Shown: positions 35,551 through 49,051, counted from the stretch's first letter. The stretch is DNA of 64,000 nt from Seminavis robusta (GCA_903772945.1 CAICTM010000211.1:1-64000), one strand, 5' to 3'. Translations and numbers: made by a program. Notes: generated by a model not told the origin, from the letters alone.

Positions 35551-38500
35551 ATGGCCACGACGACAACAGCATTGGCATCTGATCGTCCTCTTCAGACGCT
35601 ACTGTCTCTCTGTGAGAATCTACACGGACAGCAGCAGGATGCGGACAGTCCAGCCGTGGTTCCAAGGGTGTCGCTTCGACAGTTAGTCCCGCTGCACCAA
35701 AGCATCTGTCAAGCCGTTCGGTGGGGTTCGGCTACTAGTAATACTAGTAATAGCAAGGCAGAGCAAGATGAATCCTCCCTTGAATCTTGGATTGTTCGTG
35801 TCTGTCTTGACCCAGAAGATCAACAGTTGTGTCGAGAGATTTTGATTTCTTCTTCAACTAAGAACACTACCAGTTCAAGTGCACAGCAAAAGCAGCAACT
35901 GGCTGTGCTTCAGTACTGTCTGTCATCCTGCAGTCACCCATTGGAGGGATTGTCCTCTCTTGTCTTGCCTTGGTTGCTCAGCAGATACTACATGCCACTG
36001 CCCCAAGCAGAACAAGATGAACTTTCCAGCATTCCTCAAACCAAGCTGGAAATGCTAGAAGCTCTACTGGATGCTGTATTCTCCACGCCTGCCATTCTTA
36101 CCAATCCAGATTCTTTGCAAAAGTGTACAGATGCCTGTCTCCAATTGTTGCCAAGCTCATCCAGTTCAGCTAGCCCAGAATGGACTTGGACAGTTCAGGG
36201 AAGAGTGCTCATTCGATTGCATCAATGGACTTGCAAGGCAAAAAGCACCAATGATGATATCATGGCACAAGAAGAAGGACATGTACTCCAATGTCTCTTG
36301 CAAAAATGCAAACAAGCCATTCAGCAACAAAAGCAGCAACCACAGGCAACTTCCAGCTCAGTTTATGCGGCATGGCTCAGGCCACTCACCAATGACTGGT
36401 TGCCCTATCTACTCTATCATCACAACAATCAAAACAACAGTCAAAACAACAACAACATTAATGAACAACTCCAGAAATTATGGCAGTGTCTCTGGGAAAC
36501 CTACCATCATCAAAACGCTACGACAAAATCAAACACGAGCAACGCTATCCACATCATTATTCCCACCACCAGTGTGCTGTGTGCCATGATTCCGTCACTC
36601 ATCGACAAGCCATTGCCCGTGCCAACAACAAACAAAGACAAAATTACAGAACCTCAGACACCCTTTCATCAAGAATGTCTTTGGAAACTTATCCATACGT
36701 GTCTACAACAAGGCATTCCGAGACCCTACAGTAGCAGTAGCAGCAGTGCTGCCAACTCGTACATCTTTGCCAAGGGACACGCCAATGACAAACTTTACAC
36801 CATGCTTCGCAGACGGGGACTCTATCTTCTTCGAATGATCATGCCTGCCAACAAGATTGCCAAAGAGGACGGGAAGAAACAAAAAACAAAGGGAAAAGCC
36901 AAAAAGCAAAAACAAACGCAAACCAAGGCACCCGAAGATCCCACCGTGCTTCTCTGGAAAAAGTACATTCAGGTCATGGAAACGCTCGAAATGGAAACCG
37001 AGCAGCATCTCATTGAACAAGTCTGGGACACATTGACCGAAGTTCTTGCGGCATGTGCCAGCATGGCAGAAACACAACAAAAACAAAGAAAACAAGTAGA
37101 TGCTTCTACCGGCACGACGACTACACCGCCACTCATGACATGGAAATGGACACAGCTCTTATTGGCAAGAGTGTTAACCAGCTACGATCAACCCATGGTG
37201 CGAAAATTGGCGCTCTATCGGTTTCTCAATGGCCAAGCGGGAATTTCCTTATCATTGTTGCAACCGACAAATACAGGAGACGACGGTGGTGCTGCTGCTG
37301 CACGGAATAATAATAATGCCAACAAAAAAGGAGGAAAAGGGAAACAACACGGGAAAAAGCCGACGTCACCGAAGAAACCTCAGGGAGCCCCGTTGACGCT
37401 CTTGACGCCATCGTTTGTCTGTGAAATTGCCATTGTCTCGTTTGACAGTTTGGTGGGATCGGTCGGCACAAATCTCAACATGGAAGAAGGAAAGCAAGTC
37501 CAGCACGTCGAGTTGGCGCCTCTGCTATCAAAATTCATCAACCTATACTATCAGGCGCTGGCTCCAGATCAGCGACTCGAGTTCGTCAAGCTGCTTTGGC
37601 ACAATGACATGGTGAATCGGGTTCGAACCAAAATCTTGGTCCAAATCTGGGGGTGTCTGGCGGATGCCATGCAATCATCAACATCAACAAACGCAACCAC
37701 CACTTGGGTACTGGAAGATCCTGCCGTGCTACCGTCTCTGGTACAGTCCTTGCAGCGCTTGTTTGCTACGGCGTCCATTGTACGAACATTTCAGGAATCC
37801 TTACTCGAATCCTTGGCCACAATGTTGCGTCATGCGTGGACGCTAAGGAAAGCCGTGAACCCCAAACTGATCTTGCAAGTATTGGCCCTGTTCCACTCAA
37901 TTGTCCTTGACGGCACCAAGAAAAGCAGTGCAACAACTGCGACGGTGTCAGCTGGGCAGGGAGAGGAGGAAAAAAATTCGTTGGATGAAAATGACAATGT
38001 CATCAAGAGCAGCTACGGCATAATAAGCGCTGCCTTGCAACAATGGTTGTGTCAGATTGTAGATACTGTACCGCTGGTAGTGAACGACGACAGTGGCATG
38101 GATTTGAGTTGGATCTCCCTGGTCGCTGCCTCGGTCGCTGCTGCATTTGTTCGAGGTGACCTGCTATCAACGTCATCGTCAGGCGCGGATGATCAAGCAT
38201 TGTGGGAACCAAAGTCGGGAGCTAGCAAGTCAGAGCGAGAAATGGCAAGGGCAACGGCATATCTCTGCACTTTAGTGGGACGAAGCACGACGACACGTGA
38301 AGCTGGTGACTCCAAAGGTGCCACCACCGCTGGCGAGCTTCTTTGGCCTGCCATTCACAAGGGGCTTGCCAATGTTCCGGTTGCAATGATCGGAACCACG
38401 TGGACCAAAGCAGATTGCGTGACAAGGGCTTTGCTGCTTTTGGAGGAAGGATGCCGATTACAAGTCATCTCAGGCATGGGTAACGGTGACTTGATTGTTG

Positions 38501-41500
38501 ATGGAAGGACACAGCAAATGATGCCTCCGCCTCGTAACATTGAGTTAGAGCTGGAGAGCAGCGTGAAGTTTGTCCTCCATCATGTGGCGTTTTTGATGGT
38601 CGAGGCTCCCTCCAAAGAGGACGGGGCGGGAGGAGCGAGTCGGTCGGGAGACGCCAAGAAAGCATCCATAACTTTCGCCTATCTGATTTCTCAGATACGG
38701 CTATTGCATGAGGCATATCCATCAAGTATGGCACTGTCCAAAGCCGTGGACGAAATGGTCAAGACAAGCTTAGACGCGTTGCAAGAGTCGCATTCGAATC
38801 CTGGCACTGACATTGTGCGGCAGACAGCCTTGACCTATGCAGCACTATCTTGTGGGGCCGCACTGCCCGATGAGAAGCAGATGTTGGAAATTTGCCGTCT
38901 CTTCCTGTTGCTTGAGTATCAAAAGATGCCGGGGAGAAGGAAATCAGAAGAGCAAATTGCCCGATCTATCTTCTTTTTTGCCAAGTGGGGCGTTCTGTCT
39001 TGCCTGCTGCCTCGGTTACTTGGCGATGACGGAAAGGACCAGTTCGATGTCAAGGCGGTTGATGACTTTCTCCAGGAGTTTCGAAAAGTCGCATTCGCTT
39101 CGGTGCACGGCATTCCAGTGGACGCAATGATGGCATTTTTCCAATGCATCGCTGTAACAGCACGGCGACAATTGTCGGTTCCAGAGAGGCCAGTGGGGAA
39201 CGAAAACGAAAACGAAATGGATGCTTCGGACGATGTAGACCCATCTGTGATCGGTGACTTCATCGATGCTTTCATGACCATTATGGAAGAGCGCGTGTCA
39301 AGCCACGACACTCTTTACATGCTGAACGAGTTTTGTGGGATCATCTTCCAGCGCGACCTCTTGCTTCAAGAATATCGGCGCTTGCTGCAGGATCCTGTTG
39401 CTGGGGAAACTCCTATCCGCGACGCATTTCGCAAATTGATGTCGTTGGCTGGCACTACGAGGCCACACATTTCGAGGGTGGTACTTTGCCACGCCACGGT
39501 GGGATGGCTTGGCGGCTCCCAGATCGATGCATCAAGCGATAATCCATCAGCAGGGCTTGGTGCGATTTCCTTTCGCAAGGACATTGTAGAATTGCTGCTT
39601 CACAAGGAATCCCGAGTTAACGAAGTCACGGCGAACCAATCCGTGAACGACGACTCTTTCAATCAAGGTTTCACTATCCCACCAGGAATAGACGAATCCA
39701 GTGTAGCTCGGGGATATGCTTTAATATTCTTTTCCAAGCTCTCTGATCCTCAGAGTGGATTACACCCAGACGTCCTCAAAGATCTTGTGCACCACACAAT
39801 ATTCGGCCTCCTCGATAAAGTAAGCAGCGACCCAAAGCAGAAGAAGAAGGGTTCCTCTAATCTTGTGATGCTCGGATCGGAGGAATACGTTGTCAAAATT
39901 CGAGGTAAGATGGTTTGGAATCGATATCAGAAGTCATCAAATGTGCAGCAAACAAGCTTATCTCTCATTTCTGTCAAAAAGGCTGGCAAGCGCTTTGCTG
40001 CTTATCCCGCTTTGTCACCGATGACATTGCTGAAGCTGTATGCAAGCGCATCTTTCAAACCATGGCAGATCCATTGCATCAGCAGATTCGGTATTTCCTC
40101 GAAGTGTTCACGCTTCAATGTCGCGAAGGCACAATTCAATTTTTGGGGAAGCGATTCTTGAGAGCATAAAACGGAGGGATCTTAGTCTGCAGCACATGAC
40201 ATCGGTTATGATCCTTGCTGGAAACCTTATTGTGGGACGCTATCGCCTTGATTTTCTCGCTCAGTACGAGGAGGGAGCAACGGGCGAACGTGTGCCGCTG
40301 AACAAGATTCTTGCGGGCACGATTCCCTGGTTGGGAAGCACACAGGGATTCAGTCGAGGCATTGCACAGTTGCTGACACATGCGCTGATCCCTCGCGTTG
40401 TTGACGTGAAGGCAGATTCGAATTCTTCAGACTCTGACGCCGCTGGGATCGACAGTGACTCGTTGTTGATATCCATCTACCGTTTCCTCGATGAAAATCC
40501 AGAGATGCAACGTTTGCGGAAGAAGTCGGCTACTTTCTTCGACTCTTATGCTGTTGATGAAGTTTGCTCTCCTGGGGGAATTCTGTCCATACCAGTCGAT
40601 GAAGGAGGTGAAGCTTTCCCGGTGCACATGACGGAAATAATGAAGCAAAATCTCCAGGAAGTCTACGAGGAAGCTCATGAGAAGGAGTATCCCCAGTGGA
40701 AGTATCTGGAAGACACGATGAAAGCCAAAGCAGAGGAGGAAGAGGAAGAGCTTGGTGAATCAGAACCAGTCATTGATGATGCGCTGGTCAATTTCCAACG
40801 AAAGATAATCCCTCTCGATGAGCTGAATCTTGCTCTTGAATCAATGAGAGAGAAGAGGCTTCGAAATGTGGCTGGGAAGAAGAAGCAAAAGCTGATTGTT
40901 TGTGCTTCTCTTATTGACAAGGTCCCCAATTTGGGTGGCTTGGCCAGAACTGCAGAGATATTTGCTGCAGAGAAGCTTGTGATCCCGGATATTGGTGTTA
41001 CCAAGATGGACAACTTCAAGTCCTTCAGTGTTGCAGCTGGGGATTGGATTGAGATCGAAGAGTGCAAAGAAGAGGTGAGTTTTACGGAACCTATTTTGTT
41101 TTGTTTGGGCCTGTTTGAATTTGAGCTCGACCCAGCGCCGGATGATTATTGTCACAATTACCAAGATCTGTTCTGAGCACATCTTGAAGAAAGTTCGACC
41201 AAGCATGACGGCAAATTGTTCTTCGTTTCGTGATATCCAAATGATTCAAACTCTTGTATCCCGACAATCCTGTGGGGGCTATGTTTACTAGGAATGATGG
41301 ATGATATGATCCAATTTGGAAGTGCCACCTCTGGATTTCTGCGTTTTGAAGCTCACGTTTGCCTTTGTTTCTCTTCTCTTTTGCTGCCAAACATAGAACC
41401 TTTTGATGTATCTTCGGTCGCACAGGTCAAAGGGTTACTTCATAGTTGGATTGGAGCAAACATCTTCAAGTGTTTCTCTGGAGGGATTCACATTCCCGAA

Positions 41501-41678
41501 CCAGCCAATCCTCCTTTTGCTGGGCAAAGAGAAGGAGGGGATCCCGGTTGAGTTCTTGCAAGCTGTTGACCAGTGCCTAGAAATCCCGCAAATGGGCATC
41601 ACTCGCAGCTTGAATGTTCATGTTTCTGGGGCGATTGCTATTTGGGAGCACACGAAACAACGACTTGGGGAGATATAA
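35551..41678 (+). CDS. TRM3: TARBP1/Trm3-type tRNA (guanosine-18 2'-O)-methyltransferase
   Basis: Exons 35551-39904, 39982-41074 and 41397-41678 encode about 1909 residues. The C-terminal 150 residues form a SPOUT (SpoU) methyltransferase with motif 1 NLGGLARTAEIF, motif 2 LLLLGKEKEGIP and motif 3 IPQMGITRSLNVHVSGAIAIWE; these build the knotted SAM site. The long helical N-terminal region matches the HEAT-like part of yeast Trm3 and human TARBP1, which methylate the 2'-OH of G18 in the tRNA D-loop. A low-complexity Lys-rich insert lies near residues 445-465 and another near 590-610. The frame slips once, near 40120, inside a conserved stretch (TLQC followed by RRHNSIFGEAILES); one extra T in the TGT/TCG context restores it. 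Otherwise the gene looks whole. Intron 2 (322 bases) is longer than most here. Confidence 0.88.
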
Positions 41679-42007
41679 TGTATTTCGTTGAGCCAGATGA
41701 ACCAATCTTGATCAACCATGTCGCACAGATATCCTGCCAGCTGTGCGCTTAAGGATCGAGACAAGGGCCCACAGCAGAGGCAGAACTATGGCTATTGGTT
41801 CGGGGCCTATTTGTATACGATTGCGTTTGTCTTGATAAATGATCACTAGCCATGCATGGTCACTACCCAAATCGCTCGAGCGGAAAAATTACGTGGCTAT
41901 TGTTATGTGACTATTGGTTTGTCTTGATAAATCATCACTAGCTGGCTACCCAAATCGCTCGAGAGGAATCTACGACACCAGATGTGAGCTGCTCCCTTGC
42001 GCTGCGT
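41679..42007. repeat. Convergent intergenic region with an imperfect direct repeat
   Basis: Between two converging 3' ends. A block of about 55-60 bases at 41826-41884 (TTTGTCTTGATAAATGATCA ... ACCCAAATCGCTCGAG) recurs at 41921-41963 with a shortened middle. No gene is seen. Confidence 0.65.
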
Positions 42008-43624
42008 TTAGACAGACAACAACTTTCCTTGAAGGCCTTCGCTTTCCTCCTCATCTTTGTCCTGGTTGCTACCGGTAACCCAATTCTTCATAATCAAAGC
42101 TACGGTGACCAAAAACAGGAAAGGAGCATACGAAGGTCCAAGAAGGACAGTTTCCACGAGATTGAGCAATCCAAAAATGATGAAGGCAGGCAAGCCAAAG
42201 AGAGTCATCTGCACAATCCTCGGTTGCAATTCGGCAACGTCAGCCAACTTGCGTCCAGTAAGGAGCCAGGGAAGGATGCCTTGGTCTTTTTCATCCATTT
42301 GACTGGCAGTGCGCTTGTCGTCTCCATCGCTGCAAAAGCTAGAGGACACGCCCATGCAGAGCATGCGATGGGGGGCCATCCACCAGTGAGACAGCTTCTG
42401 TTCAGGCATGCTGAGGAAGGTAAAGAACCAGTTGGTGTGTTCCACAACAGCAGGAGCTTCATCCGAGATTGAAATGTAGTTGGACGCCAACACGTTGTTT
42501 ACAACAATCTTTCCATTGGGTGTGAGGGGCATGTACAAGCCCTGTTTCTTGGCAGTTTTGATTTCTGTGACAGCTACTTCATTCTGAGCTTCCACTTGAA
42601 CGAGACGGTCACCAACTTGGAGGCGATCGGCACGAATGGCCTGTGTGTGCTTGCCGTCCTTGACCATGATCATGTGATTTCCCGTCATCTCAAGAGGAGC
42701 AGGCATTCCTTCTGCATAAATCTGCAAGTATTCCATCTGGGTGTCAGGCTTGCGGTGTCCAAAGCTGTATACAGGTTGGTAGGTGTTTTTCTCGGTCAAG
42801 ACCTTGTCTCCGAGCTTGAGATCCCTCATAGCAACTTCTCCTTGGTCAAGAACTTGAACAACGGCAGACTCCGAGAAGCATCCTTGCCCCTCATAGCTCT
42901 CAACGTTGTCTTGGACGTTGCTGATGTAGTTCTGGATGCTTTCCTTTATGTTATCGACGGTGGCCTCAATGTTGTTAATCGTGAAGTCGGTTCCGTCATC
43001 CGTGCTGGGCCGTGACAAGCGGAAGATAAAAAAGCACCGGTTAGAATCGAATTCAATCATTGCAATGAGGCCCGGCCAATCTAACAAACGCAAGCTGCAC
43101 GACGTACATGTAGTTAAGAGACTAAAGGAACAAATAATCGAGAGGAACACAATACGTACCAGTAGCAAGCCATGATAATTTTGTCGTAGTTGAGTGGAGC
43201 CCGAATCGACCATCCCAATTGAGTCTGGTCTGTTTCCGCAGTGAAAGTAGTCTTGATGTCCTTGCACTCGGTAAAGAAGTCGGTTGCTGAGTCATCCGTT
43301 CCGGTGGGCTTGGCTCCTTAAGAAGAAGAGGGACGACACAGGGTTTCAGTATCACAATATGTTGCAACGCAAAGAAAGTTGTTTCCCTTCATACTGGTGC
43401 TTACCAAAATTGTAGGCCACATCGGTTTGTGGAACTCCACCCGAGAAGCAGTCGACCCAGCACGTGACCTCGGCACCTGCAGCGACGTTGAAGTCAACGA
43501 CTCCATCGGCGGACAAATCATGTCCCGATCCAAAGTACTTGATAAAGTTACAATCGAGAATGCGAGTGTCTTGGGCCGCGACGACGGCGGGGAACAGGGC
43601 AAGTGCGGCGAGGGAAAGCTTCAT
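42008..43624 (-). CDS. Secreted Hint (hedgehog/intein) domain protein with membrane anchor
   Basis: Exons 43624-43405, 43316-43160 and 43004-42008 give 457 residues. The start was set at MKLSLAALALFPAVVAAQD because it opens a clean signal peptide; 29 in-frame upstream codons do not. Order: signal peptide; Cys-containing N-terminal domain (about 18-125); short amphipathic linker; Hint domain from GCF to about SNY; then hydrophobic helices ending in an acidic tail. The Hint start Cys (GCFSESAVVQVL), the TGNH block and the terminal SNY match the autoprocessing fold of hedgehog proteins. In that family the Hint domain cleaves itself off and can pass the N-terminal part to a nucleophile. No hedgehog signalling domain is present, as in other protist hog proteins. 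Self-cleavage is inferred. Confidence 0.85.
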
Positions 43625-45666
43625 GGCGACCAGGACTGTAGGCAAAGCAACACGAAAGCAAGCAAGCAAACTCGAATCGAAACCAATCTGTTTGGTCAAA
43701 GCAGAAGACAATTTATGAAAGCAAAACAGATCGGATTGCCAAGCGACATCTTACCTCCGTTCAAAAAAGGAAAGGGTGGGTTTGCCTGGGGGAAGAACGT
43801 GTCCGAAGGCAGAACATTGAACCTGTCAATGATTTTGTTGCTTGTTTGCTTTTTGGTTTATTCTCCCGAATCCTTTTAGAGAATTCCACTCACCTCCAAC
43901 ATGGATGTCTGGTGCTGAGATATTGAATGAATCGTCTGGGCTTGCTTCTGGTGTTTCCGTGTTTGTCGTCGTTCGAGGAAGCCACAAGCACAACGACAAG
44001 CGCTTTTGTGAAGTCCCGAAACCGACTCGACTCCCACGTTCCTTTTCGTTTGCTGTACGGATCGGCACACTCGGGACTGACGCGGCAAATAAATCTATGG
44101 GTCCTGGATGGACAGTGCAATAATTATTTTCCCTACCGGTACCACCTCTGATCAGTACTAGTACCAAGCTGATCTGTGGTCCTGGGAGGTGCCTTCTCAA
44201 TGCCCCCTCCTCTCTAGAGCTATTAATAGCTTTGCATACATGTAGCTACTAGCCATGATTGAATGGTGACCATTTTTTTTTTGGCAGAGGCAACTCGATT
44301 TGTGTGGTCCCCACGCGCCCAGCCTACATAAATGTGTGCCTTTTCCGGAGCAAACAGGTCTGCTCAAAAAAGTCGTATCCATTCGTACAGTGTATACGTA
44401 CTCAGAACGATCATGGATCTTTAGGCACAGAGTTTGCTTGTTTCGTTGGTCTCCAGGCAGACCCGCCCTTTCCTTTTCGAACAGGCTACAAGGAGGCTTG
44501 GCAATCCGATCTGTTTTGGTTTCATAAAATTGTCTTCCGCTTCCACCAAACCACATACCGGTACTATGCGGTACCGGTACCTTTAAAGATTCCCTGAGCC
44601 TCATTGCCACCGTGCCAGATACATTAGTCTACTGGTACTCGAGCTTCGGCCACTGGCTTGGGGTTTGCACTCACATGGCTTTGGGACCAGACCCTGTTAT
44701 GTTGCTTTCAACCGATCAGCTGTTTTATTGTTTAGCTAAAAATATCATTTCTGAGTCAAGTTGTCTTCTAAGTCTTTCCAACGACGTCTGTTTTAATTAA
44801 AAAAAAGGTTCTACTACTAGTAGTATCTTACCTACTGATTCGTCAACAGTACTCTTTATAGTACAGTACCTAGGCTGTCCAAACTCGCAAGTATGTAAGT
44901 CTATTCCCGCAATCATTGTGGTACAGTCGTACCGTACCTTAAACCTGGAACACTTTACCTGGTACTAGCTAGTATGCATACATGTACTCTCTACTAGTAC
45001 AAGCTCTACGGGAGACAGGAGTAAAAAAAGCAATTGTCTTTCACCCAGCAAGAATTCAAAGGAGTAGCACTTGAGCAATCTGTACTATTTTTTTCAAGGG
45101 TTCTGGTGTGACATAAGAAACGCTGATCGTACCGGTACTATTAATAGTAGTACAGGTACAATGATATTTATTTTGAAAATAATGACGACTGCTTCCAAAC
45201 CGGCCACAAGTAAGTTAGCTTTTACTGTAGCTGGTTCATACGCACACTTCAAGCGTACTGTACTAGTACATGCCCCAAAATAACACAATAATTGGCCAGA
45301 AAGATCTTTCCAACGGCCATTTTCTCCCAGCAAACATCAAACGCCAAGTGTTTAGCTTTATCTCTCTTACTACGGTTCGTAGCTATCTAGTAGCCTCCGT
45401 GCTCGATCACCCCTACCGGTATCTATAACCAAACAGCAGATTCCAACTAGATATCTGCCCAACTAACTAAAACCAAGGTAAGACAAAGCAGGGGACTGTA
45501 TTGGGTAGCTTGTTCTGTCTGCGGGATTGGTGGGTCCGAGAATATCGTCGTTGCTTTGCAGCTGTAGGCATTGCTAGTACAAATACCTCTAGTTTTCTGT
45601 CTAACTGCATATTGTTTTCTAGCTATTAATAGGCTAAGTATACTGATATGTAGGGATGCTTTGGTG
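43625..45666. other. Intergenic, divergent promoter region
   Basis: Two kilobases between divergent genes. It is rich in palindromic GGTACC, ACCGGT, TACTAGTA and CTAG elements (for example 44140-44165, 44556-44582, 44810-44825, 44930-44975, 45130-45160). No gene, RNA or transposon was recognised. Open frames at 43826-44200, 44197-44610 and 44259-44597 overlap each other on both strands and lack domains. Confidence 0.6.
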
Positions 45667-48600
45667 ATGGGATTGGTTCTAGCATTGCTCTTGCTGTTGC
45701 TCTGGGCTGCACCCCCTGTAGACTCCAGTACTGATTCTACAGGAAGCAGTGAAGGGAGGAGATTGCGGCTACCAAAGCTATCTACAAGTAGTAAGCACAA
45801 CCAACTGTACAATCACATACACAATGCCAAATACAAGTCTAGATCACAACAAGCTAGCAGCACAAGCTCAGCCAAGCAACATGTACCATCATCAAGGACC
45901 AGGCAAGCACAAACCAGCACCATTGAAGCTACAGAGTTTGAATGCCCTGAAAGTACTGCAGTGCTAGATAGGCAAGTGATCTTGTATGTACAAGGCAATG
46001 GTGTGCAAGATATTCAGAGATCTGTACTAGAAGAATTGCTGGCATCTTCCTTCCAAATGACGTACAACACCTTGAGCTTTCTGGTCTGTGATATACCACA
46101 TTTCAGAACCATCACACAAACCAATGCCATTGACTCACTGATTATTGGTACTAGCAACACTGCCAGTACCACCAAAGGCAGCACTGTGACACTCACTGTA
46201 TCAGCCACTTGTCACAACTGTACAACAGATCTTACCCTGTTTGAAGAAGCAGCACCTCTGCAAGACACCACCAACAGCAGCACTGCCAATACCAATACCA
46301 ATGCCAACACAAATGCTGCCATTTCCAAGAAGCACATGATCCCGCCACCCCACAACCACAACCACAACCACAACCACAACCACCACAATAGGTTGCTCAG
46401 AGAACGACAAGCTACTACCCCCACATCTGCCCCAACCATAACAACTCCCAGCTGTTTGTGCTCCGGGGCCACCGGGTTAGAACCGCCGTACACATTGTCC
46501 GTACAAGACTTTTTGCCCATTTTGAATGGACAGCTCGTACAATCTTTGGCTACCTCCATCAACGTCACGGTAGTCAGGTTGGAAGAGCTACGACCCGTCA
46601 CATGTGCTTCCGATGTAAGACAATTCACTTCCTTTGCCTATTTGGACGTTAATGTAAGAGAAAACACCGTGCCGTCCAAAGAAGAAATACAGGCACTTGA
46701 AAGGGCGTTCCAAGATGCATACAATCGATTGGCATTCGAATCTTGCGATCCATTTTTTAGATCCATCCTCAATGCACAGTTGCAGATTGAATTGCCCACG
46801 ACGACCACATTATTTGGTATTCCCGGTACTGGTACTACGTCTGCCACACAAAGACGGCGATGGCATGGGAATCCTTACAATCAACGGTATCTGCAGCAAC
46901 AACAAACAAGCAATAATGCCACAAATGTCACGGAAACTGCAGAAGGGAGTGCCGTGTTTACCATTACGGGAACTTGTCGGAACTGTCCTGTCACCGACAC
47001 GGGGTCTTTTACCCTTTTTGATGACACATTTCGAAGACGGAGACGGCGGAGGATGCAGGTGCAAGTAAACGGATTGGGCGATTCATTGGCTGTATACGGT
47101 GGAAGGACCGTATCTGCGTCGTCGTCGTCCTTGGAAACTCCGGCCCCGGCATCTGATGCCTTCGTAAATTCGCGAAACGAAGGATCATTGCCTCTGACAA
47201 TGGGACGACAAGACCAACCTGGCAATATTTTAAATTCTACCACCACATGTCTTTGCCCGTCCGGGTCCGCGGAACCTGACGTAATTGAGGACACCGGCGA
47301 CAATACAACGGATTCGCAACAAACAAGCGTGGCCATTACTCGAGAAGATTTTCTCTTGGAATACAATACAGAATTGCAGGAACAGCAACAAGAAGCGGAA
47401 GAAGAAGGTGCAGCAGGCGATGCTGGCGGGAGCACGATTGTGGTCGTGGAATCCGTAGACAGTCTCACGGAAGGACAGAAGGTCCAGTGCGGGCAAGTCA
47501 CCGGCAGCTTTACGTCGGAGGTATTTTCGGACCTTCGTCTCAATATATCCTCCATTACACAAGAGGAAGTCCGGCTTCTGGAGCAATCTTTTCGGGAATC
47601 CTACAATGATGTATCCTTTCAAACATGCGACAATTTATTTCGGCAAGTCGTGGATGTCGAACTACGGGTTGCTCCGATCACAGGCGCGCCCGCCTCGAAT
47701 GCAACCCGCGGTCGCCGGTTGCAAGATGTGATTGCAGAAACCAGTCCACCCAGAAACTCCACCGACGGTTTGGGAAATACTACCAACACAACGGGCCAAG
47801 TCGAGGTTTCGAGCGAAATTGTATCAACTTTGTTTGCTGTTACCGGACAATGCCGTGGATGCCCAGTGTCGGATACGGGGCAATTCAACCTCTTTGATGA
47901 TACCTTTCGACGACGAAGGCGGATTCTATTGCTGGAGAAAGTTGAGCTTGAAGAAGACAAAGATTCCTTTACTAGGCAACGGCGGCGGAAGGAACGACGA
48001 CAACTTCAATCAGATGGGAACACTTGCGTGTGCCCAGCGGGAGAACAGCCTGTGTCCGGAGACGGCCCTACAACAAGGGAGTTTGGAACAGAACTAACCC
48101 GAGAATATGGCGCGCTGGAAGCTAGTGGAGCGCTACCATCTGTAGAAGCGCCACCCAACAACATCATTGAAGGCCAGCAGGTCACCTGCAATGGAGAGCT
48201 AGTACAGTTTCAAACCTTGGTCTTTGCAGATCTTGGTGTCGATCCGAACGCCCTCTCGGCTGTTGAGGTTAGGCGACTGGAAAAAGTGTTTGAGGAGACC
48301 TACAATGGTAACGTTACTCGAGACTTGTCTGTTTTGATGTACACTTTATCGTTACTTGCTCTCACCTTGGACACACATCAGACATATCATTTGGTGCCTG
48401 TGATGAATTTTTTCGGGTCGTTGTCGATGTTGGGTTGCTGGTAAGGTCAATAATCAATGACGATACCAAAGAGACTCCCAGTCCAATAACGTTGCCTCCA
48501 ATCACCCTTGGACCGAATGCAAGAAGATTGCAAGAAGTCGCAACTGAAGCACCCAGATCTCCAAATCGACAAACGCAACCGATGCTGGCAATGCTGGCGC

Positions 48601-49051
48601 TCAAGGGACGACGACGGCCGTGTTCCAGGTAAGAGCAAGAATTCGTTTGCACATCATAATGGCGGCATTCGGCTCACAAGCCGCTTTTCTTCATGATCTC
48701 CCCAGGTCACCGGGAGATGCCGTAACTGCCCAGTTACAGATACAGGAAGGTAAGTCGAGCTCTACCTATCTTCAGCAAAGTGAATACAAAAAGACGTTGG
48801 GCTCAGCAATCTCGTTTAGCTTTGGGTTGTTTGATGATGCAATTCGACGAAGACGAACTTTGGTTGACGTTCGAAGGTCATTTCCCAGACACCACTTCCG
48901 CCGCAAAATGCAGGAAGCCTTGGACGTCTGCCTCTGTCCCCAGGGCAAAGAACCAGGGGAAGAACCGTCGCCAACCACACGAGAGTTCGTGGACGACTTC
49001 AATGACAACTTGGTAAAGGCCCAACAAGAAGAGGCAGCCGCGAAACACTAG
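45667..49051 (+). CDS. Secreted multi-module protein with four Cys/Arg-rich repeats (probable 5' part of a larger gene)
   Basis: Exons 45667-48307, 48382-48628, 48706-48749 and 48820-49051. The chosen ATG starts a strong signal peptide (MGLVLALLLLLLWAAPP); an ATG at 45571 would bury it. Four related units of roughly 200-300 residues follow. Each has a helix-strand part (for example EVRLLEQSFRESYNDVSFQTCDNLF), a Cys motif such as CRNCPVTDTG, a FxLFDDTF block, a run of Arg, and a CxCPxG linker leading to TxREF. The Arg runs resemble furin-type cleavage sites. The protein is N-glycosylation-rich and surely extracellular or Golgi-lumenal. Frame slips within exon 2 near 48550 (one C short in a CCC run) and again near 49043, where this part stops. 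Downstream sequence continues the same style, so this is likely one gene with the glycosyltransferase that follows. Confidence 0.7.

Noticed and set aside
43826-44200. Overlapping open frames on both strands in the Hint/secreted-gene interval
   Set aside because: They are mutually overlapping and low in coding character; none has a domain or signal peptide.
45571-45666. Upstream ATG extending the secreted protein by 32 codons
   Set aside because: It would place the signal peptide internally; the ATG at 45667 opens directly into the hydrophobic core.
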